Positions 34,089-41,108 of a stretch of DNA of 41,816 nucleotides are shown piece after piece. This DNA comes from Bacteroidota bacterium (GTDB taxonomy: Bacteria; Bacteroidota; Ignavibacteria; Ignavibacteriales; Ignavibacteriaceae), in the NCBI GenBank assembly GCA_021813585.1, contig JAKAJV010000105.1:1-41816 (forward strand), in the 5' to 3' direction. A model generated the notes under the pieces. The model searched no databases. It saw only the letters and a list, made by a program, of their open reading frames with translations, and was not told where the DNA came from. The translations under genes were made by a program, and so were the position numbers. Positions within the stretch are counted from its first letter, which is position 1. Every line of letters begins with the position of its first letter.

Positions 34089-35399
34089 ATGCAATTTTCA
34101 AAAATCTTCTACGTAGTTGTCAGCACTATCCTGGTTATCGCGTTTATGCTTATAGTCTATGTTTTCCCATCATATAATTTAAGCGATAGAAGCAGCGGCA
34201 GGGCGGTAAAAATTTATTTCGCGGATAATATTTCACCTGCGCATAAAAAGGTGATAGAGCTCTTTAACGAAATGTATAAAGGGCAGATCGAGGTGGTGCC
34301 GATAAATCTTCCGTTTGATAAGTTTACCACTAACGACAGGAAAGAAATTCTTGCGCGTTACTTTAGAAGCAAGAGCGACCGAATAGATGTTTTCTCGGTA
34401 GACCAAATCTGGGTGCCGCGCTTTACAAGATGGGCAATACCGCTCGATGAATATTTTTCACGCGATGAACGAAATGAAGTTTTGAGCTACGCTCTTCATT
34501 CATGCGTGTATAACGATACGCTGTACGCAATACCGCTTTATATAGATATTGCGCTAATGTACTACAGAAAAGATTTGATAGCCGCTCTGCCAAATGCGAA
34601 GCAAATTGAAAAGAAGCTGCGCAACTCTATTACCTGGCAGGATATGATGGGCTTAAAAAAGTATTATAAAGACAACCCGCTGTTTGTATTCCAGGCGGAC
34701 GATTACGAAGGGCTTATGTGTATCTATACGGAGCTGCTTGCCAACATGAACTCCAAGCTGATGCAGGGCGATTCCCTAAGGCTGGATACCCCGCAGGCGG
34801 AAAGAGCGCTGGAGTTCTTAAGTGATTTGATAAATAAGTATAAGATTTCCCCCCGGGATGTTCTTAGCTTTAAAGAAGACGATTCGTATAGGTATTTTTT
34901 GAAAGACAACGGCGTCTTCCTAAGAGGGTGGACCGGCTTGTTTAAAAACAATATCGTCGGCAACAAATATTTAAATCTAAAAGATAAAATTGCCGAAGTG
35001 CCTGTGCCTCATCTCGAAGGATCAAAGCCGGTTTCGGTATTCGGCGGATGGAACTTAATGATTTCCAGGTTCTCCTCCAAGGTGCCGGAATCAATCAAGT
35101 TCATAAAATTTTTAATGAGCCCGGAAGCTCAGAAAATCCTTTTCGATGTTGGCGGGTACATCCCTATAAATAACGGCATATATAGCGACTCGCTGTACAT
35201 GCGGCAGAATCCCCAGCTCGCTTTTGATATGAGTCTGGTTAAGCACGGTGTTTACAGGCCGTTCTCTGTTCTTTATACCAACGTATCGGATGTGGTTTCT
35301 TATTATTTAAACCAGGCGCTTAAGGGAAAGTTAACACCTAAAGAAGCTCTTAGCAAAGCAGATGATGAGCTTAAATCCAACAGTATTTTATTAAAATAA
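34089..35399 (+). CDS. Membrane-tethered family 1 extracellular solute-binding protein (sensor-linked)
   Basis: The protein has 436 residues. An N-terminal hydrophobic helix (residues about 6-28, IFYVVVSTILVIAFMLIVYV) is followed by a periplasmic domain, with no lipobox and no clear cleavage site, so it is probably anchored in the inner membrane. The rest is an SBP_bac_1 fold as in sugar-binding proteins: VKIYFADNISPAHKKVIELFNE, DRIDVFSVDQIWVPRFTRW, YAIPLYIDIALMYYRKDL, SITWQDMMGLKKYY, VFGGWNLMISRFSSK and FIKFLMSPEAQKIL. No ABC permease or ATPase gene is nearby. Instead a histidine kinase gene follows after 11 bases and a sigma54 activator after that. Inference: the protein reports ligand binding to the kinase rather than feeding a transporter. 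The ligand is probably a glucan-derived oligosaccharide, given the divergent operon. Confidence 0.85.
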   Translation: MQFSKIFYVVVSTILVIAFMLIVYVFPSYNLSDRSSGRAVKIYFADNISPAHKKVIELFNEMYKGQIEVVPINLPFDKFTTNDRKEILARYFRSKSDRIDVFSVDQIWVPRFTRWAIPLDEYFSRDERNEVLSYALHSCVYNDTLYAIPLYIDIALMYYRKDLIAALPNAKQIEKKLRNSITWQDMMGLKKYYKDNPLFVFQADDYEGLMCIYTELLANMNSKLMQGDSLRLDTPQAERALEFLSDLINKYKISPRDVLSFKEDDSYRYFLKDNGVFLRGWTGLFKNNIVGNKYLNLKDKIAEVPVPHLEGSKPVSVFGGWNLMISRFSSKVPESIKFIKFLMSPEAQKILFDVGGYIPINNGIYSDSLYMRQNPQLAFDMSLVKHGVYRPFSVLYTNVSDVVSYYLNQALKGKLTPKEALSKADDELKSNSILLK

Positions 35400-35410
35400 A
35401 AGTTTCAACC

Positions 35411-36889
35411 ATGAGAGATAAGAGATTATTTGAAAAAATCAGGGAGTATCACTTCCAGTTTAAGCATCTTACGGTGATATTCATTGTTCTGTTTGCCTTC
35501 CAGGTAATTGTTTCCATTATTAACAAATCATCCATCGGGAGCTTCTTTAACAGCACGCAGGACTGGTACCAGAAGGATTCGGCGGAGAGACTTGCCAACC
35601 TTACTACTACGGCGTTCGAGCTTCTGCTGGAGACTATAAACCGAAAAGAGGATATTGAAACAGGCGAGCAAAGCAGGATAATTAAAGCCTTCGATATTAT
35701 TTTTAACCAGGAAATCCTTCAGCATAATATCGAGGAGATGTGCATCATCATTAAAAAGAACAACAACATTTACGCTATTGACGACGGCAAGACATTATTC
35801 AAAGTACTTTACTTGGATTCTACCGCTAACGCAGCAGAAAGCGCGGCTCACAGTAAGGCGATTTCTCTCTACAAGAATATTCAGAGCTTCCTTATTTACA
35901 GGGAACAAATAAAAAGCATAATTACAGACAAAAGGACGTTCAATACTTTTGTGCCGTTAATTCTGCGCGGAGAGTATATCGGTGCGGTTTATATGAAAAA
36001 CACTCCCGATTTTTCTTTCATCTCCGGGCAGATAATTTCCAACTACAACGAGACGTCGCTGCTTTACCTGTCGCTTATTTCGCTGGGACTTCTTTCAATG
36101 TATTTCGTCTCATCGTATACCGTAAAGGAAAGAGATGAAGCTCAAAAGCTGCTGATGATGGAACACGAAGACAACATTAAGAAGCAGGTAAACTACCAGA
36201 AGGAACTGATTTTTACAAAGAGAATTTACCATACCCACCACAAGGCAGAGAAGATTATGGGATTTATTAAAGGCGACCTGGCAATACTCTCGCCGTTGAA
36301 CATTGATGTAATTAAGTACCGCGTTACCAAGTACGCTAACTTTATTTCGAGGATAATCTACGATATGAAATGGTACGAGCCGCCGGTTCAAACCATACGC
36401 AACGCAATCTTTAAAACAGATTTGAACGAGGTTATCCGCTTTATTGTAGACCACATTTTCTTGAGGAGTTCCAAGAAAAGCGGAACTTTCTCAATTGAGC
36501 TAAGCCAGGGCAGTAACATACCGGTCTTAAATGTAAACGAGTTTGTAATATGGGAAATTATAGAGCCTCTGGTGCAGAACAGCATTGACCATGCGGGCGT
36601 CAACGGTCTATTAATTAAAATTCAAACCGCCTACTCGGAAAAAGACAAAGAGATAAAGATACTTATTTCCGATAACGGCAAGGGGATAGCACCCGGGCTG
36701 CTGCTGCCGGACGAACGCGGCATTAAAAAGATTTTCGGCGAGAATGTATCCACTAAAGATGCCGCAATACAGAATGTGGGATACGGCTGCTATATCGCCT
36801 ACGAAATGTCCAAGAAATGCGGCTGGGATATTGACGCAAAGAACCTGGATAAATCCGGATGCGAGTTCAGTATTTCAATTAAAGGATGA
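35411..36889 (+). CDS. Two-helix sensor histidine kinase with atypical phospho-acceptor region
   Basis: The protein has 492 residues. Two membrane helices (about residues 19-38 and 217-236) bracket a periplasmic domain of about 180 residues that resembles single-Cache-type sensors in length, though I cannot name it. A short coiled linker follows. The phospho-acceptor segment reads KRIYHTHHKAEKIMGFIKGDL, with H274, H276 and H277 as candidates. The usual HExxxP pattern is missing. The ATPase domain has a clear N-box (LVQNSIDHAG, N390) and a G1 box (ISDNGKGIAPG, D421). The G2 region, NVGYGCYIAYEMSKKCGW, departs from GxGLGL. It belongs with the preceding binding protein (11 bases apart) and the following NtrC-type regulator. 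Inference: the binding protein docks on the periplasmic domain. Kinase activity is likely but the acceptor histidine is not certain. Confidence 0.82.
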   Translation: MRDKRLFEKIREYHFQFKHLTVIFIVLFAFQVIVSIINKSSIGSFFNSTQDWYQKDSAERLANLTTTAFELLLETINRKEDIETGEQSRIIKAFDIIFNQEILQHNIEEMCIIIKKNNNIYAIDDGKTLFKVLYLDSTANAAESAAHSKAISLYKNIQSFLIYREQIKSIITDKRTFNTFVPLILRGEYIGAVYMKNTPDFSFISGQIISNYNETSLLYLSLISLGLLSMYFVSSYTVKERDEAQKLLMMEHEDNIKKQVNYQKELIFTKRIYHTHHKAEKIMGFIKGDLAILSPLNIDVIKYRVTKYANFISRIIYDMKWYEPPVQTIRNAIFKTDLNEVIRFIVDHIFLRSSKKSGTFSIELSQGSNIPVLNVNEFVIWEIIEPLVQNSIDHAGVNGLLIKIQTAYSEKDKEIKILISDNGKGIAPGLLLPDERGIKKIFGENVSTKDAAIQNVGYGCYIAYEMSKKCGWDIDAKNLDKSGCEFSISIKG

Positions 36890-37058
36890 AAGGCGCTGCA
36901 AAATTGATATGCTTATGAGAGGCGGCTAATTAAGTATTCAAAATTCTAAACTTTTTATTTGAAAATAATATTTTTACTTTTGCTCTCCGTAAAATACGGT
37001 ATAGTGTTATTGAATTGTTAAAATAAAGATCATAATAAATACGAGTAAATAGGGACCC

Positions 37059-38516
37059 ATGTTGAATAGTAATGTTATAAATATTCTGCTTGTTGAAGAT
37101 GAGGAATTCGATGTTAACCGCGTTAAGAAAACCATTGAGCCTTTTGCCGATAGGATAGTAATTGCCGACGTAGTATCCGACGGCAACGATGCGATAAAAT
37201 ATTTAAAGGAAAAGCAATCGCTTTACGATGTAGTTATAATGGACTTCAATCTCTCCGGCGGTATTATGGGCGAGAAGCTCATCCAGAAGATAAAAGAGAT
37301 TGAGCCTTCCGTACAGATAGTAGTTATTACCAAAATGACGATTAACATTACCGACTATAATTTTGCGCAGCGCTTAATGAAGGCCGGTGCATTCTGGTAC
37401 TGTACAAAATACCCCGGCGATATTGAGGAATATATTTATCAGCCGACGGATTTTATATTAAGCATACTTAACGCGTACGAGAAATCGAAGATTGAAAAGG
37501 CCTGGGGTAAATCCAACCAGAAGCTGATTAAGAACGTTGAGGACATCTTATACCAGAAAAGAATTATCGGCCAATCGGCCTCTGTACAGAACCTTAAGCA
37601 CGAAATATTAAAATACGCGCAGAGCGATGTGAACATACTGATAAGCGGCTCTTCCGGTACGGGCAAAGAGCTGGTTGCTTACAACATACATTATAACAGC
37701 AGCAGGAAGTTTGAAAACTTTATAACCATAAACTGCGGCAGCCTGCCTCAGGACTTAATTGAAAGCGAGCTGTTCGGCTACGAGAAAGGCTCGTTTACCG
37801 GAGCGGATAAACGCAAGCCGGGACTCTTTGAGATAGCACATAACGGTACGGTCTTTCTTGATGAAATTACTGAGCTTCCCCTTTCCGCTCAAGTAAAACT
37901 TCTAAGGGTAATCCAGGACGGCGAGCTTGAAAAGATCGGGCGGACGGACCGGGTAAAAGTTGATATACGCATTATTGCAGCTACAAACAGAAATATTGAA
38001 GAAGAAGTGAGGGCTAAGCGATTCAGAGAAGACCTGTACTACCGACTGAATGTTATCTACATAAAGGTATCCGACCTTAAGGAAAGGAAGACGGACATCC
38101 CGATCTTAATCGATCACTTTCTAAGCTTCTACAGCCAGAGCATGGGTAAGGAAAAGCCGTCTATAGATTCCGGCGCGCTGGACCTGCTGGTAAACTACGA
38201 CTGGCCGGGCAACGTTAGAGAGCTGAAGAATGTTGTGCAGAGGATGCTGTTCGTGGATAACGATGTTATTGATGAGCAGAGTGCCAAGCGCGCTCTCGGC
38301 GCGTTCTTTTACGAGGATGAAAACCGCGGCATTGACGACTTTGAAGCGATCTTTAAGAAAAACGAGTTGCCGCTTTCCCAGATGGAAAAAACCGTAAGAG
38401 AAAAATACTTTACTTACATACGCAAGAATTCCTCATCCGATACCGAAGCTGCAAAGAAGCTAGGTCTGGCTCCTTCCAACTATTACAGGATGGCTAAGGA
38501 ACTGGGACTGAAGTAA
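37059..38516 (+). CDS. NtrC-family sigma54-dependent response regulator
   Basis: The protein has 485 residues. The receiver domain (about 5-130) has the acidic pair in LLVEDEEFD, the acceptor D62 in VVIMDFNLSGG, and a C-terminal lysine in CTKYPGD, where the usual proline after the lysine is replaced by tyrosine. The AAA+ domain (about 168-405) shows Walker A GSSGTGKE (197-204), the sigma54 contact loop as GSFTGA (244-249; serine for the second-position alanine), Walker B VFLDEITELP and the RFREDLYYRLNV arginine-finger region. A Fis-type helix-turn-helix closes the protein (TEAAKKLGLAPSNYYRMAKELGLK). It should activate sigma54 promoters after phosphorylation by the kinase encoded 169 bases upstream. 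A fitting promoter lies before the sugar permease in this window. Direct control of that promoter is inference. Confidence 0.93.
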   Translation: MLNSNVINILLVEDEEFDVNRVKKTIEPFADRIVIADVVSDGNDAIKYLKEKQSLYDVVIMDFNLSGGIMGEKLIQKIKEIEPSVQIVVITKMTINITDYNFAQRLMKAGAFWYCTKYPGDIEEYIYQPTDFILSILNAYEKSKIEKAWGKSNQKLIKNVEDILYQKRIIGQSASVQNLKHEILKYAQSDVNILISGSSGTGKELVAYNIHYNSSRKFENFITINCGSLPQDLIESELFGYEKGSFTGADKRKPGLFEIAHNGTVFLDEITELPLSAQVKLLRVIQDGELEKIGRTDRVKVDIRIIAATNRNIEEEVRAKRFREDLYYRLNVIYIKVSDLKERKTDIPILIDHFLSFYSQSMGKEKPSIDSGALDLLVNYDWPGNVRELKNVVQRMLFVDNDVIDEQSAKRALGAFFYEDENRGIDDFEAIFKKNELPLSQMEKTVREKYFTYIRKNSSSDTEAAKKLGLAPSNYYRMAKELGLK

Positions 38517-38579
38517 GCGCAGAGTGCAGAGGGTTATGTTTTATATGATTAGATTAATAGTTAATGAAGAGTTTAGTCA

Positions 38580-38616
38580 TTCGTCATTCTACAATTGTCC
38601 ATAGTCATTGGTCATT
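38580..38616. repeat. Direct repeat, left copy (flanks higBA)
   Basis: This 37-base unit (TTCGTCATTCTACAATTGTC, then ATAG and CATTGGTCATT) recurs at 39360-39396 with 35 of 37 bases identical. The first copy extends into a second TGTCAATAGTCATT unit. Confidence 0.7.
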
Positions 38617-38710
38617 TGTCAATAGTCATTCCACAGCATACCAGGGTTATATATATTGTGCCGGATATGCATTCATCATTAGTATGACAGAAGATTGTCC
38701 CGAGGTGATA

Positions 38711-38731
38711 TATATATGCTTGACATATATA
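38711..38731. promoter_or_regulatory. Candidate autoregulatory operator of higBA
   Basis: TATATATG and CATATATA form a perfect 8-base inverted repeat around CTTGA, ending 22 bases before the toxin start codon. Position and symmetry fit an operator bound by the HigA helix-turn-helix protein. No experimental motif is known to me for this organism. Confidence 0.45.
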
Positions 38732-38753
38732 ATAAAAATTAATAAATTTAACC

Positions 38754-39035
38754 ATGATTAAATCGTTTAAAGATAAGGAAACCGAAAAAATATTTAATCA
38801 GCAATATTCAAGAAAATTGCCTAAAGAAATGCAATACCGGGCATTAAAAAAGTTGATTCTATTAAACAGCGCTGAGAATGAAAGTGATTTAGTTATCCCT
38901 TATTCAAATCATTTTGAACGTTTAAAAGGAAATAAAAAAGGAGAATGTTCGATCAGGATTAACGATAAATGGAGAATATGTTTTAGATTTGAAAATGGGG
39001 ATGTTTATGATGTAGGTATTGAAGATTATCATTGA
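38754..39035 (+). CDS. higB: HigB-type toxin (RelE/ParE superfamily)
   Basis: The protein has 93 residues, normal for the family. MIKSFKDKETEKIFNQ at the start, FERLKGNKKGECSIRINDKWRICFRF in the middle and VGIEDYH at the end are the HigB signature; the R and K residues in SIRINDKWR are those expected to act in mRNA cleavage on the ribosome. The gene lies upstream of its antitoxin gene, the order typical for hig loci, with a 15-base gap. A palindrome just upstream suggests autoregulation. The reading frame is intact. Confidence 0.92.
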   Translation: MIKSFKDKETEKIFNQQYSRKLPKEMQYRALKKLILLNSAENESDLVIPYSNHFERLKGNKKGECSIRINDKWRICFRFENGDVYDVGIEDYH

Positions 39036-39050
39036 AGAAAGGAAAATAAG

Positions 39051-39356
39051 ATGGCTAGATTAAACAAATTACCGGTTCCAGGGGTTGGAGAAATTTTACG
39101 TGAAGAATTTTTAGAACCATTGGGAATAACCGCCTACCGGCTTGCAAAAGAAATTAATGTATCTACAACTACTATTCTTGATATAATAAACGGCAGCCGG
39201 AAAATAACTGTCGAAACTGCATTAAGGCTGTCACGCTATTTTGGTAATTCCGAACGCTTCTGGTTGAACCTGCAGAATGATATAGATTTAAGAAACCAGA
39301 AGGAAAAGCTTAATGCTGATCTTAAAAAAATAAATCCTCTAAAAAGGAGTGCCTAA
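39051..39356 (+). CDS. higA: HigA-type antitoxin (XRE helix-turn-helix)
   Basis: The protein has 101 residues and its start follows GAAAGGAAAATAAG, a good ribosome-binding site. The helix-turn-helix covers about residues 25-65 (ITAYRLAKEINVSTTTILDIINGSRKIT), followed by the HigA-typical RYFGNSERFWLNLQNDIDLR. It should neutralise HigB and repress the operon through its DNA-binding domain. The pair is bracketed by near-identical 37-base direct repeats. Confidence 0.93.
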   Translation: MARLNKLPVPGVGEILREEFLEPLGITAYRLAKEINVSTTTILDIINGSRKITVETALRLSRYFGNSERFWLNLQNDIDLRNQKEKLNADLKKINPLKRSA

Positions 39357-39359
39357 CAA

Positions 39360-39396
39360 TTCGTCATTCTACAATTGTCAATAGCCATTGGTCATT
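39360..39396. repeat. Direct repeat, right copy (flanks higBA)
   Basis: It starts four bases after the higA stop codon and matches the copy at 38580-38616 at 35 of 37 positions. A shorter related unit (TCATTTGTCAATAGCGATTG) occurs at 39948-39967. Confidence 0.7.
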
Positions 39397-39612
39397 CGGA
39401 AAATGCTGGCAACTGGTTACCGGTAATTGATAAAGCAAGGAACCAGAAATCATGAACAAGTAACAAGAAGGCGAAGGAATAAAAATATTATCTTACAGAA
39501 AGTGCAGTACCGGGTCAAACCGATTTATATACTATTGACTCTGAAAAATTTGATAGTTAGCTTTTATCTATAAATTAATATTAGAGAGCCATAAAGCAAT
39601 TTCAGTTGTAAG

Positions 39613-39810
39613 ATGAAAACAATAACGTTTAATATACCTGATACGGTTGAGCTTGATAAAAATGAAGCCGCGATGCTTTTTGCGTCAAGGCTTTATGAAA
39701 AAGGGAAACTATCTTTAGGACAGGCTGCCGAATTAGCCGGCATTTCCAAAAGAGCTTTTGTAGAATTGCTTGGCAAGTATGGAGTTTCTGTTTTTAATTT
39801 TCCTGTATAG
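39613..39810 (+). CDS. UPF0175 family protein, shortened (antitoxin-like)
   Basis: The protein has 65 residues; relatives are usually longer by 15-25. The UPF0175 core is clear: IPDTVELDKNEAAMLFASRLYEKGKLSLGQAAELAGISKRAFVELLGKYGVSVFNFP. The stop codon comes just where relatives continue with an acidic tail, and the frame after the TAG keeps QLN-like residues, so a recent nonsense change is possible. UPF0175 proteins often pair with a PIN-domain (DUF3368) toxin; none follows here. It is probably a remnant antitoxin. Confidence 0.65.
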   Translation: MKTITFNIPDTVELDKNEAAMLFASRLYEKGKLSLGQAAELAGISKRAFVELLGKYGVSVFNFPV

Positions 39811-40125
39811 CAGCTTAACGGTTACAATAAGAGGAAAGAGCAGGTAGGTAGCGGAAAGCCCGAAGAAGCTTGGGGAAGGGGAAGGCTGAGTGAAATTTTT
39901 TTGATGTAAATTAGTTTGTAGTATGTAGTCTATTGCTTGTGGGAGGATCATTTGTCAATAGCGATTGGTCATTTGGTGGATACCGGATATAGGATACCGG
40001 ATGTTTGCGGCAGGCAGCACTAATTATGACAAATAAAGACATAAAATTAGGTAGGAAGTTTGCTTGTTAAATTATTCTCTAAATTGTAAATTATAACGAA
40101 GGAAATTTGTAAAAGCGAGGCTAAT
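39811..40125. other. Non-coding stretch with repeat fragments
   Basis: It holds no credible gene. It contains the short GTCAATAG repeat fragment at 39948-39974 and a tandem GATACCGGAT pattern near 39978-40001. No trace of a DUF3368 toxin was recognised. It probably consists of insertion and deletion debris. Confidence 0.4.
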
Positions 40126-40344
40126 ATGACTACTAGAGAACTCATAATAAAGGAACTTGAAAACTTAAAAGAAGATGAACTAAAAATAGTATATGAGAAG
40201 ATTAAGAAAGTAACTACCGGCAAAAGGAAAACTAAGAAAACGGTTTTACTTTTCGATGAACTAAAAAAAATAGAAATTAATGGTCCGGAAGATTTTGCCG
40301 AGAATTTTAATCAATATTCCAGTGGTGAAAAGATTGTCGGCTAA
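40126..40344 (+). CDS. Small antitoxin-like protein paired with a broken PIN toxin
   Basis: The protein has 72 residues: an N-terminal helical part (TTRELIIKELENLKEDELKIVYEKIKKV) and a polar C-terminal tail (DELKKIEINGPEDFAENFNQYSSGEKIVG). This is the layout of short antitoxins that precede PIN toxins. Its end overlaps the start of the PIN remnant by 11 bases, as in coupled toxin-antitoxin genes. The family name is not certain; the context gives the function. Confidence 0.6.
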   Translation: MTTRELIIKELENLKEDELKIVYEKIKKVTTGKRKTKKTVLLFDELKKIEINGPEDFAENFNQYSSGEKIVG

Positions 40345-40514
40345 AATTTACCTCGATTCTTCATATCTGATCGCTCTAGTAAATAGGAATGACCAATATC
40401 ATTACCAGGCTTACAGCTTATCTTTCATTTGTTATTATGAAAGAATTAAAAATTAAAGATGCACTGACCTTTGATAAGCATTTTCAACAAGCAGGATATA
40501 ATATTTTAACCTAA
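40334..40514 (+). pseudogene. PIN-domain (VapC-like) toxin remnant with internal deletion
   Basis: The first piece starts at the TTG at 40334 and reads LSAKIYLDSSYLIALVNRND then QYHYQAYSL. This is the PIN N-terminus, with its first catalytic aspartate in YLDSSYL. Soon after, the frame fails. In the next frame LSFVIMKELKIKDALTFDKH then FQQAG and a stop at 40514 give the PIN C-terminus, with the ALTFDKHF motif. About 70-90 residues of the middle, including other acidic residues, are missing. The join lies near 40415-40424. The gene is dead, while its antitoxin frame is intact. Confidence 0.7.
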
Positions 40515-40538
40515 TACCTTCGCTAAAATAATTCTTAA

Positions 40539-40670
40539 AAAATAAACTTCAGAAGATGGTATATAAACTCGCAGTGGCAGGATGCAATTGCGTTCGGCAT
40601 ACTGCTGATCTTTCTTCTCTTTAAACCCGAAGGCTTCTATGGCAAAAAACTCAGAAAAGTAGAAGTATAA
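40539..40670 (+). pseudogene. Fragment of a LivH-type branched-chain amino acid permease (C-terminus)
   Basis: The frame reads WQDAIAFGILLIFLLFKPEG then FYGKKLRKVEV and a stop. DAIAF, a hydrophobic helix, then LLFxPxGxxG with a basic tail is the typical end of LivH/LivM permeases. Only about 33 residues are recognisable, and a stop codon lies just upstream, so this is a leftover of a deleted or transferred gene. Confidence 0.55.
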
Positions 40671-40781
40671 GCCATTAAGATTTGCGGCTGTTATCCTCGC
40701 GAAAACGCATTGCCGTCAATATAACTTGCAGAAATATTGTGGAGATAGAATTAAAAATATTATGATAAAAATGGAAATAAG

Positions 40782-40804
40782 TCTCTCCCTTCATAAGGGA
40801 GAGA
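40782..40804. repeat. Dispersed CTCTCCCTT hairpin repeat
   Basis: TCTCTCCCTT and AAGGGAGAGA pair perfectly over ten bases around CAT. The following TTAGAGAGAG extends the pattern known from a widespread family of intergenic repeats. Confidence 0.6.
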
Positions 40805-40960
40805 TTAGAGAGAGTTCAAAGTATATGGCTAAATTATGAACTCATCCATGCATTTATCTTGTAAAAAGAAAAACTTGGGATGTTATTATTCAAAAGCTTC
40901 TGTTAATACGATTTTATTTCGGAACTGGAAACCATGAATAAAAATCTGCTTGCAAGTTCA

Positions 40961-41000
40961 TATACCAAAGTATATGTTTGTATACAAAAGTATATAATGG
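40961..41000. promoter_or_regulatory. Tandem 20-base repeat with a palindrome, possible operator
   Basis: TATACCAAAGTATAT (40961) recurs 20 bases later as TATACAAAAGTATAT (40981), one mismatch in 15. A perfect palindrome TTTGTATACAAA spans 40977-40988. Two sites on the same DNA face would suit a dimeric repressor, perhaps the winged-helix protein encoded downstream. The MITE-like element overlaps its right end and now separates it from the gene. Confidence 0.4.
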
Positions 41001-41096
41001 GCACTTCTAAAAACGGTCTAATTTAAAACCTAAAACGTAAAAAGCGCAAAGATTTCACAAGGGACATGAAGAATTTAAGAGTTTTTAGAAGTGCCC
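40999..41096. mobile_element. 98-base MITE-like element with TAAT target duplication
   Basis: Perfect 16-base terminal inverted repeats (GGGCACTTCTAAAAAC and its complement) occupy 40999-41014 and 41081-41096. Both ends are bordered by TAAT (40995-40998 and 41097-41100), as expected of a 4-base target duplication. No transposase fits inside, so it would be moved by a related insertion sequence elsewhere. It ends 12 bases before the ATG of the next gene. Confidence 0.65.
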
Positions 41097-41108
41097 TAAT
41101 ATAAAAAC

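Larger units (their letters stand above)
40515..41108. other. Gene-poor stretch with fragments and a MITE-like element
   Basis: No intact gene is seen. It holds a LivH C-terminal fragment, a CTCTCCCTT hairpin repeat, a tandem 20-base repeat and a 98-base inverted-repeat element, all listed separately. The remaining 40805-40960 shows nothing recognisable. Confidence 0.5.

Noticed and set aside
34089-35399. Solute-binding protein as part of an ABC sugar importer
   Set aside because: No permease or ATPase genes are near, the N-terminus is a membrane anchor, and the neighbours are a kinase and a regulator.
38580-39974. CRISPR array from the recurring GTCATT/GTCAATAG units
   Set aside because: The units are few, irregularly spaced and diverged, and genes lie between them. 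No cas genes are present.
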